Assembly (NCBI GenBank): GCA_016700335.1
Contig: CP065014.1
Location: 1-64,000, forward strand
Reading direction: 5' to 3'
Length of the DNA: 64,000 bases
DNA from: Chlorobiota bacterium
GTDB taxonomy: Bacteria > Bacteroidota > Ignavibacteria > OLB7
A program made the position numbers and the translations under genes. Under the pieces are notes generated by a model, which was given only the letters and a program-made list of their open reading frames with translations, did not search any database and had not been told where the DNA came from. Shown here in pieces: positions 41,330 to 50,946 of the stretch. Each line of letters starts with the position of its first letter. The first letter of the stretch is position 1.

Positions 41330-41530
41330 CAAATACTTCAAAAACTGTTATATCAATAGAATTGATATCATTTAGATTTTCCTTTAACCACTTCTAAACC
41401 TATTTTGTTTAATGCAACTGTATGGCTAATGTAGGGGTTTTCTTGTAATTGCTCAAACTTTTGCACCATCATTTAATATAAGTTTTTACAATAGCCCCAC
41501 CTTGCTTGCCTGCTGCTCAAATTAAGAATA
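41330..41530 (-). pseudogene. Short coding remnant of unknown family
   Basis: On the minus strand two frames read AAGKQGGAIVKTYIK, then stop, and VQKFEQLQENPYISHTVALN followed by KIGLEVVKGKSK. They look like the end of a decayed gene but I cannot name the family. The rest of 41175-41640 shows no gene. Confidence 0.25.
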
Positions 41531-41601
41531 AAATTTTTTCATTGTTGTCATATATGTTAATGTTGATTTATTGTAAGTTAAAGTGGTTAACCCTGGTTAG
41601 T

Positions 41602-41627
41602 TGTTTTAATCAAACCCGCTGTTATTG
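41602..41627 (-). repeat. attC-like half-site
   Basis: TTTTAATCAAACCCGCTGTTATTG resembles one arm of the minus-strand attC sites (TTTTGCCAAACCCGTGTTAT at site J). The opposite arm is not recognisable. It follows the VOC gene by 18 bases, the position expected for a cassette end. Confidence 0.35.
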
Positions 41628-41644
41628 GTTGATTTTTTCTGTCA

Positions 41645-42022
41645 TCAATGTATCGATTGATACAATGCAATTCTGTTTCCTTCTGTGTCTTGAAATTCTG
41701 CTACAAACCCTAATCCATTATCTGTTTTAGAGTAAAGAATTTGTCCACCATTTGACGTTACTAATTTCAATGTTTCATCAATATTATCTGACTTGAAGTA
41801 AATTACAACTCCATCCTTTGTAGGTTTATAAATTTCACCTTTTGCCAATGCACCAGAAATACCTGAGTTTTCATCAGAAAATGGAAATAATGCCATTTCA
41901 TTATTATCAATGTTATCTTTGTCAAAGTCAAAGTTGAATACTTTTGTATAAAACTTTATGGCTCTGTTAATGTCGTTAACTGGAATTTCAAAGTAAACAA
42001 CTGGGTTTGTTTTCGTTATCAT
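41645..42022 (-). CDS. VOC family protein (glyoxalase-like)
   Basis: A 125-residue single VOC domain. NPVVYFEIPVNDINRAIKFY and TKVFNFDFD form the first module; VVIYFKSDNIDETLKLVTSN and GGQILYSKTDNGLGFVAEFQ with DTEGNRIALYQSIH form the second. Metal ligands of the VOC fold would be in the first strand and the terminal GNRIALY segment (a Glu/His is not obvious there). Similar proteins act as lyases or bind small ligands; the substrate is unknown. It is intact and lies among cassette remnants. Confidence 0.85.
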   Translation of the reverse strand: MITKTNPVVYFEIPVNDINRAIKFYTKVFNFDFDKDNIDNNEMALFPFSDENSGISGALAKGEIYKPTKDGVVIYFKSDNIDETLKLVTSNGGQILYSKTDNGLGFVAEFQDTEGNRIALYQSIH

Positions 42023-42181
42023 ATTGTCCTTTACAAGATTGGTTAATTTTTGGTTTTGAATTGTCTCTAAACAAAGCCAGAAGTTATATAAAAAGTCTAA
42101 TCATAGTTGCTGAATATAAATTTCTAGTTTAGTTCATTCTATATCTTTTTTTTGTCAAGTTCTATGTTTCTTAAAATAACT

Positions 42182-42300
42182 GCTAACGGCTTCTATCATT
42201 GCGAAGATGTGGAATTATAAGCAAAGCAAAATGTATATTAGAATTCCAACCTTCAAATCTTGCACTTCAGCACTACTTTTAGAAAAGTATTGTAAATGTA
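42182..42300 (-). repeat. Degenerate attC-like site
   Basis: On the minus strand the site ends TTCGCAATGATAGAAGCCGTTAGCA and begins near ACTTTTCTAAAAGTAGTGCT, with a spacer GTTGGAATTCTAATATACATT much like that of site K. The outer AAC end is not clear. It separates the VOC gene from the gene at 42305. Confidence 0.5.
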
Positions 42301-42304
42301 AGTA

Positions 42305-42907
42305 TTATTTCTTAATTGTTATATCAGGTATTTGAAATTGACCAACTAAATTTACTAAGTCAAATCTGTGTTCTTTCAGTTTTGCCAAAAAATTATCAAT
42401 GTCCTTTCCATAAGCTCTTTCACTTATACCAAAAAGCAAAATACATTTTAGACCATTCTTTTCTTTAATTGATTTATAGCGATAAACATTTCTTTCAACT
42501 ATGCTTAAATATTTTCCATCATGTGTATTTACACTTAAAAGAAAGTCAAGAATAACTTCTCCATCTTTTTCGAATGCTTCATAATTAACAACAGGATTAG
42601 TTTTTTTAATTTTTTTTAGTTCTGCGACTTTTTTGGAAATAACATCTTTTAGTTTTATCTTTCCTGTTAATGTTTCAAGTAAAACAAGTTTCTTGAATTT
42701 TTCAATTGTGTCGCCTTGTTCTAAATATTCTTGCTTATAATAATTGTCTGCTGGATGCGATGTCCAAAATAAATTAAAAGCAACATTGTCAAATATTATT
42801 GCGTTTTCATTTCCCAAATAATCTGTTGGTTTATTTTCTTGTCCAAAAATTGATGTTGAAATTGAATGTGTTAAAAGAAATATTGAAATTAATTTGATGA
42901 GATTCAT
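42305..42907 (-). CDS. Secreted hypothetical protein (200 aa)
   Basis: A signal peptide MNLIKLISIFLLTHSISTSI (cleavage near FGQ) is followed by a lysine-rich soluble protein: ENAIIFDNVAFNLFWTSHPA, YYKQEYLEQGDTIEKFKKLV, LKDVISKKVAELKKIKKTNP, GEVILDFLLSVNTHDGKYLS and FLAKLKEHRFDLVNLVGQFQ. I do not recognise a named family. It is probably periplasmic. It lies between a degenerate attC-like site and a truncated DUF4268-like gene. Confidence 0.6.
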   Translation of the reverse strand: MNLIKLISIFLLTHSISTSIFGQENKPTDYLGNENAIIFDNVAFNLFWTSHPADNYYKQEYLEQGDTIEKFKKLVLLETLTGKIKLKDVISKKVAELKKIKKTNPVVNYEAFEKDGEVILDFLLSVNTHDGKYLSIVERNVYRYKSIKEKNGLKCILLFGISERAYGKDIDNFLAKLKEHRFDLVNLVGQFQIPDITIKK

Positions 42908-42996
42908 TTGTTGAAAGTTATTTGTTTGTAATTAACTGTTCTTTAAAATTTCCACTATTATTTGGCAGTAACAAAAAGTTTACGGATTTCACTGCA

Positions 42997-43686
42997 CTAT
43001 TTTAAATTTTTAATAAACGGTTGTATTGCACTTTCAAACTTTGGAAGATAGAATAAAAAAAAGTCATTCATTTTTTGCCAGTATGTTTCATTAAACAAAT
43101 TAACGCCTTGCAATTCAATTTTTATTCTGCTCATTTTATTGTCTGGCAACTCTTCCCAAACTAATGTATTCCCGAAAGCTTGTTCAATAGGTTCTTTGTT
43201 TTTCAGTAGTTTTTTGAAATACAATTTATTTTTCTCCTTGCTTGAACTAGAAATTGTTAATTCAATTCTAACGTATGTTTTTGTTATGATAAGCGTATAT
43301 GAAACACCACCAATGCCCGCTCCAGTTCCTAACCAATGGTCTTTTGTCGGGTTTACATTTGTAAATAAATTAGTATGACTTAAATGAGGTAAGATTTGTT
43401 GCCAATACTTTTTTCTGATTCCAAAACGATTCGGTTCTGTTTCATTGTCTGAACTTGATAAATATTTGATTAATAATTCATCTTCCATTTCAAACAATGA
43501 AAGCAATTTTTTCAAAATGGCGAATTTAGAATTGCTGTCTAAATTTGATTCTATATACCAACCATTAATTACTTCTTGCGATGCTCTGAAATCAGAAGCA
43601 TTTCTCGTTATTTTAAAAACATCTTGATTGCTTAATAATAATTGAGAGTTCTTTTTGTAAAGCTTTCTAATTACATAAAAATACAT
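42997..43686 (-). CDS. DUF4268-like protein, 5'-truncated
   Basis: A 229-residue frame from ATG 43686. The C-terminal part has FGIRKKYWQQILPHLSHTNL, DHWLGTGAGIGGVSYTLIIT, TYVRIELTISSSSKEKNKLY and VWEELPDNKMSRIKIELQGV. This resembles DUF4268, a domain often found with nuclease or defence-related proteins. The frame is open upstream of the ATG (IFDAESPTSKKLEYFIFENT...VEKDTVAQ) to about 43775, where it runs into a fragment of the SDR/DUF2867 gene. The original 5' part was therefore lost at that junction. Whether the ATG at 43686 is used is not known. Confidence 0.6.
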   Translation of the reverse strand: MYFYVIRKLYKKNSQLLLSNQDVFKITRNASDFRASQEVINGWYIESNLDSNSKFAILKKLLSLFEMEDELLIKYLSSSDNETEPNRFGIRKKYWQQILPHLSHTNLFTNVNPTKDHWLGTGAGIGGVSYTLIITKTYVRIELTISSSSKEKNKLYFKKLLKNKEPIEQAFGNTLVWEELPDNKMSRIKIELQGVNLFNETYWQKMNDFFLFYLPKFESAIQPFIKNLK

Positions 43687-43775
43687 TTGAGCAACTGTAT
43701 CTTTTTCAACTTTTGTGTTTTCAAAAATAAAGTATTCTAGTTTTTTACTTGTTGGACTTTCAGCATCAAAAATAT

Positions 43776-43900
43776 TTTGCTCAATTTTAACAAAAGCCCT
43801 TTTAACTGAAACTAAATATGTAATTGGGTGAATATTAAGTAGTTCATTTAAATTATTTTAATTTGCTACAACTTCTACTTTCATACTGTTTACTAAATTA
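43776..43900 (-). pseudogene. Fragment of the SDR/DUF2867 gene (left)
   Basis: About 125 bases match the internal part of the intact gene at 50003-50126 (NNLNELLNIHPITYLDSVKR, then AFDKIEQN). An AAA codon is changed to TAA just before it. The same mutated fragment recurs at 46744-46858. It marks the left boundary of the tandem duplication. Confidence 0.85.
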
Positions 43901-44042
43901 AATGTTTGTCTTAAATTTTAAAATTGAAATTTGGCAATTTTAAGTTAATAACATAAATAATCTTTATTCCAATACAAACTCAAGATTTTTCATATATCCA
44001 CAAAAGTAAAATTTTGAATTAAACAAGTATAATTGTATAAAA

Positions 44043-46114
44043 TTAACACTCAACAAAGTACATATCAACTTCACCTTTACCTTTTGCTGTTATCTTACCA
44101 CGGTAAACGCAATTGAAGTCAGACTTTACTAATTCGTAAGTATTACCAGATATATTAATTTTCCCGGCTTCACTATTTGATTCCATTCTGCTGGCAGTAT
44201 TAACAGTATCTCCCCATATATCATAAGCATATTTTTTAACCCCAACAATACCCGCAACAACAGGTCCAGAATTAATACCAATACGAATCTGAAACTTACC
44301 ATTACTGCTATTAACAAAGTCTCTAATTTCAAAGGCAGCTTTAACAACCTTATAAGCATGATCATTGTTTTCAATAGGCAGACCACAAACAGCCAAATAA
44401 GCATCACCAATAGTTTTAATTTTTTCTAGACCATTTTTTTCAATTATGGCATCAAAAGCTGTAAAATTTTTGTGAATTTCAGCAACTAAATCTATAGGAG
44501 AGAGCTGTTCGCTGATTCCAGTAAAGTTGACAAAATCAGTAAAGAGAACAGTAGAGTTATTATATTGTTTGGCAATAGAATTACCTGTAAGTTTCAATTC
44601 ATTAGCTACTTCTTCAGGAAGAATATTAAGCAATAATTGTTCATTAAGTTCTTTCTCAATAACAACTTTTGCTTTTTCATCTTTAACTTTATTACGTTGA
44701 CGGAAAACAACTCCTAAAAAAATCAAAGCCACAAGTAGCCCACCAACAATAGTGTTTCGAATATTTCTTTGAACAATGTCTTTTTTATCTTGTTCTGCTT
44801 TTGTTGTTAATTCTTTTTTATCGAACTCAGATTGCATTTGATTTTGAACAATTTTTTTTGAGTTCTCAACATTTAGCAAACTATCATTGTAAAGAATAAA
44901 AAGTTTGCGGCGCATGAAAGCATCTTTCCAATTGTTGGAAGCACTGTCTAATTCTGACAAAGAGAGATAACTAGATTTAATATTTTCTTTGTTTCCAGAT
45001 TTCAATGAAAGTGATAGAGCCTCATTTAAGTATTTTTTTGCTTCTGAAAAATTATGAAGTTTAGTAAATAAAGACCCAATCTTAATGTTGCATTTAGAAT
45101 TTTCAGAATTTTCATTATCTACTTTTAAAATCTTTAAAGCAGCTAAATAATTTTTTAGGGCTTCCGGATATTTTTTAATGAATTAAATACATTCCCAATG
45201 TTGATATAATTCATTGTAATTAAATTTTTATTATCTATCTCTTTACTATTTTCTAAAGCTGAATAATAATAATTTATGCTTTCAGAGTAATTACCTTGTT
45301 TTTCATAAACAAGACCGATATTTCCTAATGAATATGATATAGCCTCTTTGTCTTTGATTTTTTTACTTATTTGTAAAGCAGAATCACAAATTTTAAGTGC
45401 CTGGTTAAAATTTTGTTGCTTCGAATAAACAAGTCCCAAGTTACTATAAGCTATAATAATTGATAACTGATCTCCTATTTCTTTGCTAATTTTAAGACAA
45501 ATTAAGTAATTTTTAATAGCATCTTTGTAGTTCATTAGAAATTCGTAAATTTCAGCGATGTTTCGGTAATTCATCACTTGCCATTTTTTATTACCTATTT
45601 CTTCATTTAATTTTATAGCATCAAAATAGTTTTTTATAGCTTCTGGGTAATTGCCTTGCCTATAATACACAGTTCCAATATTGTTGATGACACTAGCAAT
45701 TCCTCTTTTATCCCCAAGATTTTTTCTTATTTGTAATGAATTAAAATAAGATTCTAAACTACTTTTCAAATTTCCTTGTAAGCCATAAATATTTCCAAGA
45801 AGATTGAAATATGTACCTAAACCTTCTTTAAAACCAATTACCTTAGAAATATAAAAAGCATCATCAGCATATACCTTTGCTTTTGAAATTTCACCATTTT
45901 CAGTAAATTCATGACTTAAAAGGTTCAAAATTCTAATCTTTATTGTATCTCTTTTATCAAAGCCAGTTTTATGCGAATCAGAATTCTTCTTATTGTAATT
46001 ATTTAACTCCAGTTGAAGGGAATCAATGAGAGGTTTACCAGATTTTTGGGCATAAATATTAAATGAAAACCCAACAATTAAGAATAGACTAAATAATATT
46101 GTGAATATTTTCAT
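44043..46114 (-). pseudogene. TPR adenylate cyclase, copy 1, frameshifted
   Basis: Nearly identical to the intact copy at 47001-49073. The N-terminal 319 codons (46114-45155: signal peptide MKIFTILFSLFLIVGFSFNI and TPRs) are followed by a frameshift. At 45171 the T run has six T where copy 2 has seven. The C-terminal half is open again (ATG 45005: membrane helix, NEQLLLNILPEEVANELKLT, VLFTDFVNFTGISEQLSPID, EKIKTIGDAYLAVCG, KYAYDIWGDTVNTASRMES). Several substitutions in the TPR part show divergence since the duplication. Either half could in principle be expressed, but the full sensor cyclase is lost unless the T run slips. Confidence 0.88.
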
Positions 46115-46456
46115 TGATTGAATTAATTATTAAATTTCACTGAATAATTACTAGTTTATTTTATGAGTTTTCAAGTTAAAAAAATAAAGGAAATTAATCT
46201 CAAAGTATTTTATTCTTAAATAAATATAGAGATTAGGAGAATAGATTATCAAATGAAAGTTAACATAATTTAATTAAAATTGTATATTTAAAATTTATTT
46301 TTAAATAATTTAAAGCCTGTTTAGAATAATTAATTTTTCAATCATATTTAACTTAAATTAGATTACAGATAACTTAAGATTGTAAATTATTCTTTTTATC
46401 TCAAAGTTTAAAATAAAAATTTTTCTTTAATTTTTAAAGGTTTAAATAATACATAT

Positions 46457-46743
46457 TTAATAAATGCAACTAAGTTCCCATATTACTAAAAAACTCTTTC
46501 TATTATTTTTAAAATTTATGATATTAGTTGCCAAACCGTTAAAAATAAAATAATGTAAGGGTAGAACACAATACCAATACATTCTTCCTAAAAGCCCTTT
46601 AGGTCTGAATGTAGCTTTTTGTTGTAAGTAAAATTTATTATCTTTATTCACAATAAGAAACTCTAACCATGCTTCTCCGGGTAATTTCATTTCAGCATAC
46701 AGAAGCAATCTTTTGTTACTTTTATCAGCAACTAAAACACGCC
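46457..46743 (-). pseudogene. 3' fragment of the SDR/DUF2867 gene (copy 1)
   Basis: It matches the C-terminal part of the intact gene at 49445-49702 (LLLYAEMKLPGEAWLEFLIV, then QQKATFRPKGLLGRMYWYCV). It is cut at 46743 by the duplication joint and its end is changed by one extra A near 46489. It has no start and no N-terminal domain. Confidence 0.9.
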
Positions 46744-46858
46744 TTTATCAAAAGCCCTTTTAACTGAAACTAAATATGTAATTGGGTGAATATTAAGTAG
46801 TTCATTTAAATTATTTTAATTTGCTACAACTTCTACTTTCATACTGTTTACTAAATTA
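46744..46858 (-). pseudogene. Fragment of the SDR/DUF2867 gene (middle)
   Basis: Second copy of the fragment at 43786-43900, including the same AAA-to-TAA change, at the start of duplication copy 2. Confidence 0.88.
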
Positions 46859-47000
46859 AATGTTTGTCTTAAATTTTAAAATTGAAATTTGGCAATTTTA
46901 AGTTAATAACATAAATAATCTTTATTCCAATACAAACTCAAGATTTTTCATATATCCACAAAAGTAAAATTTTGAATTAAACAAGTATAATTGTATAAAA

Positions 47001-49073
47001 TTAACACTCAACAAAGTACATATCAACTTCACCTTTACCTTTTGCTGTTATCTTACCACGGTAAACGCAATTGAAGTCAGACTTTACTAATTCGTAAGTA
47101 TTACCAGATATATTAATTTTCCCGGCTTCACTATTTGATTCCATTCTGCTGGCAGTATTAACAGTATCTCCCCATATATCATAAGCATATTTTTTAACCC
47201 CAACAATACCCGCAACAACAGGTCCAGAATTAATACCAATACGAATCTGAAACTTACCATTACTGCTATTAACAAAGTCTCTAATTTCAAAGGCAGCTTT
47301 AACAACCTTATAAGCATGATCATTGTTTTCAATAGGCAGACCACAAACAGCCAAATAAGCATCACCAATAGTTTTAATTTTTTCTAGACCATTTTTTTCA
47401 ATTATGGCATCAAAAGCTGTAAAATTTTTGTGAATTTCAGCAACTAAATCTATAGGAGAGAGCTGTTCGCTGATTCCAGTAAAGTTGACAAAATCAGTAA
47501 AGAGAACAGTAGAGTTATTATATTGTTTGGCAATAGAATTACCTGTAAGTTTCAATTCATTAGCTACTTCTTCAGGAAGTATATTAAGCAATAATTGTTC
47601 ATTAAGTTCTTTCTCAATAACAACTTTTGCTTTTTCATCTTTAACTTTATTACGTTGACGGAAAACAACTCCTAAAAAAATCAAAGCCACAAGTAGCCCA
47701 CCAACAATAGTGTTTCGAATATTTCTTTGAACAATGTCTTTTTTATCCTGTTCTGCTTTTGTTGTTAATTCTTTTTTATCGAACTCAGATTGCATTTGAT
47801 TTTGAACAATTTTTTTTGAGTTCTCAACATTTAACAAACTATCATTGTAAAGATTAAAAAGTTTGCGGCGCATGAAAGCATCTTTCCAATTGTTGGAAGC
47901 ACTGTCTAATTCTGACAAAGAGAGATAACTAGATTTAATATTTTCTTTGTTTCCAGATTTCAATGAAAGTGATAGAGCCTCATTTAAGTATTTTTTTGCT
48001 TCTGAAAAATTATGAAGTTTAGTAAATAAAGACCCAATCTTAATGTTGCATTTAGAATTTTCAGAATTTTCATTATCTACTTTTAAAATCTTTAAAGCAG
48101 CTAAATAATTTTTTAGGGCTTCCGGATATTTTTTTAATGAATTAAATACATTCCCAATGTTGATATAATTCATTGTAATTAAATTTTTATTATCTATCTC
48201 TTTACTATTTTCTAAAGCTGAATAATAATAATTTATGCTTTCAGAGTAATTACCTTGTTTTTCATAAACAAGACCGATACTTTGTAATGAATATGATATA
48301 AATTCTTTGTCTTTGATTTTTTTACTAATTTGTAAAGCAGAATCACAAATTTTAAGTGCCTGGTTAAAATTTTGTTGCTTCGAATAAACAAGTCCCAAGT
48401 TACTATAAGCTCTAATAATTGAAAACTGATCTCCTATTTCTTTGCTAATTTTAAGACTAATAAAGAAATTTTTAATAGCATCTTTGTAGTTCATTAGAAA
48501 TTCGTAAATTTCAGCGATGTTTTGGTAATTAATCACTTGCCATTCTTTATTACCTATTTCTTCATTTAATTTTATAGCATCAAAATAGTTATTTATAGCT
48601 TCTGGGTAATTGCCTTGCCTATAATACACAGTTCCAATATTGTTGATGACACCAGCAATTCCTCTTTTATCTCCAAGATTTTTTCTTATTTGTAATGAAT
48701 TAAAATAAGATTCTAAACTACTTTTATAATTTCCTTGTAAGCTATAAATATTTCCAAGAAGATTGAAATATGTACCTAAACCTTCTTTAAAACCAATTAC
48801 CTTAGAAATATAAAAAGCATCATCAGCATATACCTTTGCTTTTGAATATTCACCATTTTCAGTAATTTCCCAACTTAATCTGTTCAAAATTCTAACCTTT
48901 ATTGTATCTCTTTTATCAAAGCCAGTTTTATGCGAATCAGAGTTCTTCTTATTGTAATTATTTAACTCCACTTGAAGGGAATCAATGAGAGGTTTACCAG
49001 ATTTTTGGGCATAAATATTAAATGAAAACCCAACAATTAAGAATAGACTAAATAATATTGTGAATATTTTCAT
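47001..49073 (-). CDS. TPR-domain transmembrane adenylate cyclase (intact copy)
   Basis: A 690-residue sensor cyclase: signal peptide MKIFTILFSLFLIVGFSFNI (cleavage near YAQ), about eight TPRs over residues 80-400 (GVINNIGTVYYRQGNYPEAI, RAYSNLGLVYSKQQNFNQAL), a coiled linker, a membrane helix near 455-475 (NTIVGGLLVALIFLGVVF) and a class III cyclase domain. Catalytic motifs: VLFTDFVNFTGISEQ (first metal Asp), KTIGDAYLAVCGLP, IRIGINSGPVVAGIVGVKKY and YDIWGDTVNTASRMES. The Lys and Asp in these motifs predict ATP as substrate. It ends with GEVDMYFVEC. It lies downstream of the SDR/DUF2867 gene after about 370 bases. Confidence 0.92.
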   Translation of the reverse strand: MKIFTILFSLFLIVGFSFNIYAQKSGKPLIDSLQVELNNYNKKNSDSHKTGFDKRDTIKVRILNRLSWEITENGEYSKAKVYADDAFYISKVIGFKEGLGTYFNLLGNIYSLQGNYKSSLESYFNSLQIRKNLGDKRGIAGVINNIGTVYYRQGNYPEAINNYFDAIKLNEEIGNKEWQVINYQNIAEIYEFLMNYKDAIKNFFISLKISKEIGDQFSIIRAYSNLGLVYSKQQNFNQALKICDSALQISKKIKDKEFISYSLQSIGLVYEKQGNYSESINYYYSALENSKEIDNKNLITMNYINIGNVFNSLKKYPEALKNYLAALKILKVDNENSENSKCNIKIGSLFTKLHNFSEAKKYLNEALSLSLKSGNKENIKSSYLSLSELDSASNNWKDAFMRRKLFNLYNDSLLNVENSKKIVQNQMQSEFDKKELTTKAEQDKKDIVQRNIRNTIVGGLLVALIFLGVVFRQRNKVKDEKAKVVIEKELNEQLLLNILPEEVANELKLTGNSIAKQYNNSTVLFTDFVNFTGISEQLSPIDLVAEIHKNFTAFDAIIEKNGLEKIKTIGDAYLAVCGLPIENNDHAYKVVKAAFEIRDFVNSSNGKFQIRIGINSGPVVAGIVGVKKYAYDIWGDTVNTASRMESNSEAGKINISGNTYELVKSDFNCVYRGKITAKGKGEVDMYFVEC

Positions 49074-49444
49074 TGATTGAATTAATTATTAAATTTCACT
49101 GAATAATTACTAGTTTATTTTATGAGTTTTCAAGTTAAAAAAATAATGGAAATTAATCTCAAAGTATTTTATTCTTAAATAAATATAGAGATTAGAAGAA
49201 TAGAATATCAAATGAAAGTTAACATAATTTAATTAAAATTGTATATTTAAAATTTATTTTTAAATAAATTAAAGCATGTTTAGAATAATTAATTTTTCAA
49301 TCATATTTAACTTAAATTAGATTACAGATAACTTTAGATTGTAAATTATTCTTTTTATCTCAAAGTTTAAAATAAAAATTTTTCTTTAATTTTTAAAGGT
49401 TTAAATAATACATATTTAATAAATGCAACTAAGTTCCCATATTA

Positions 49445-50905
49445 CTAAAAACTCTTTCTATTATTTTTAAAATTTATGATATTAGTTGCCAAACCGTTAA
49501 AAATAAAATAATGTAAGGGTAGTACACAATACCAATACATTCTTCCTAAAAGCCCTTTAGGTCTGAATGTAGCTTTTTGTTGTAAGTAAGATTTATTATC
49601 TTTATTCACAATAAGAAACTCTAACCATGCTTCTCCGGGTAATTTCATTTCAGCATATAGAAGCAATCTTTTGTTACTTTTATCAGCAACTAAAACACGC
49701 CAAAAATCTAGGGTATCACCAGTATGAATTTCAGTTTCACTTGTTCTTCCTCGTCTTAAGCCAACACCACCAAAAAGTTTATCAATAAACCCTCTAACCA
49801 TCCATAGCCAATTGGCATAATACCAACCACGTTCTCCACCGATAGCCCAAATATTGTTAACAACATCATTCACATCATTTAAAATAATTTTGGTTCTTTC
49901 ATCAATAAAGCATCCATGTGAAGGGACGTTAATGTGAGTTAATAGGGTTGAATCAACAGTGCTGGATGCAAGTGAATCTTTCCAACTTGAGACGACATTA
50001 TTTTGCTCAATTTTATCAAAAGCCCTTTTAACTGAATCTAAATATGTAATTGGGTGAATATTAAGTAGTTCATTTAAATTATTTTTATTTGCTACAACTT
50101 CTACTTTCATACTGTTTACTAAATTAACAGCAAGTTTATAAGAAATGCTAGTAACAAAGTAAAGCCAATAGGATGAAATACGTGGAGTCATAACTGGTAT
50201 AGTTAAAATATATCTTTTTAATCCACGAACTTCTGCAAATTGCAATAACATCTGTTTGTAAGTTAAAACATCTGGACCACCAATATCATAAGATTTGTTT
50301 AAGGTTTCTTGTTTCAATAAAACACCTGTCAAGTATTCCAGTACGTTTTTAATTGCAATAGGTTGAATTTTTGTATTAAGCCATTTAGGGGTAATCATAA
50401 TTGGCAGTTTTTCTACTAAATCTCGGATAATTTCGAATGAAGAACTTCCAGAACCTACAATAATTCCTGCATTTAATGAAGTAACTGGGATATTTGATGA
50501 TTGTAAAATTTCTAATACATTTTTCCTTGAAGCTAAATGCTTGGAAAGTATCTTTTCATTTGTAATACCACCTAAATAAATAATTTGTTTTGCTTGAGTT
50601 TGTTTTATAAAATTCACAAAATTATGAGCCGAAACATCTTCTAACTTATCAAAGGTTGTACTATTATCACTCATTGAATGAATAAGATAATATACAACAT
50701 CAATATCCAAAAGACATGGATTAAATACATTTTCTTTTAAAAAATCTAATTCTATAATCGATATATTATCATTTTTAAAAACCTCAGAATTATGAAATCG
50801 ATTTTTATCTCTGACACAACAAATTACTTCATGACCTTGATTTAATAACATTGGCAACAATCTTTTGCCTATATAACCATTTGCACCTGTTAAAAGTATT
50901 TTCAT
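49445..50905 (-). CDS. SDR family NAD(P)-binding protein with DUF2867 domain
   Basis: A 486-residue two-domain protein. Residues about 1-300 are an atypical SDR of the NmrA/YbjT type: MKILLTGANGYIGKRLLPML (glycine motif TGANGYIG), DVVYYLIHSMSDNSTTFDKL, IIYLGGITNEKILSKHLASR and VTSLNAGIIVGSGSSSFEII. Residues 330-480 are DUF2867: IWAIGGERGWYYANWLWMVR, FGGVGLRRGR, LLLYAEMKLPGEAWLEF and ATFRPKGLLGRMYWYCVLPL. Such fusions are common in Bacteroidota and may act in envelope or ubiquinone-like metabolism, but the reaction is not known. It lies 41 bases after another SDR gene. Parts of it were copied in the tandem duplication to the left. Confidence 0.9.
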   Translation of the reverse strand: MKILLTGANGYIGKRLLPMLLNQGHEVICCVRDKNRFHNSEVFKNDNISIIELDFLKENVFNPCLLDIDVVYYLIHSMSDNSTTFDKLEDVSAHNFVNFIKQTQAKQIIYLGGITNEKILSKHLASRKNVLEILQSSNIPVTSLNAGIIVGSGSSSFEIIRDLVEKLPIMITPKWLNTKIQPIAIKNVLEYLTGVLLKQETLNKSYDIGGPDVLTYKQMLLQFAEVRGLKRYILTIPVMTPRISSYWLYFVTSISYKLAVNLVNSMKVEVVANKNNLNELLNIHPITYLDSVKRAFDKIEQNNVVSSWKDSLASSTVDSTLLTHINVPSHGCFIDERTKIILNDVNDVVNNIWAIGGERGWYYANWLWMVRGFIDKLFGGVGLRRGRTSETEIHTGDTLDFWRVLVADKSNKRLLLYAEMKLPGEAWLEFLIVNKDNKSYLQQKATFRPKGLLGRMYWYCVLPLHYFIFNGLATNIINFKNNRKSF

Positions 50906-50946
50906 TAAAATATAAATATGTTATAGTGAGAATTTTAGAAATAACT

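Larger units (their letters stand above)
43786..46743. repeat. Tandem duplication, copy 1 (2,958 bp)
   Basis: This block is repeated almost exactly at 46744-49702 (offset 2,958, becoming 2,959 after a T-run indel at 45171). It contains the SDR fragment, a TPR adenylate cyclase, its 5' intergenic region and the 3' end of the SDR/DUF2867 gene. The joint at 46743/46744 links two distant points of the SDR gene. Confidence 0.95.
46744..49702. repeat. Tandem duplication, copy 2 (2,959 bp)
   Basis: Right-hand copy of the 2.96 kb unit, directly abutting copy 1. It continues without a break into the intact SDR/DUF2867 gene, so it is the copy still attached to the original flank. Confidence 0.95.

Noticed and set aside
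44129..44410. Minus-strand hydrophobic frame inside the cyclase domain (and its copy at 47087-47368)
   Set aside because: It is an alternative frame of the conserved cyclase domain; its leucine/valine richness follows from codon composition.
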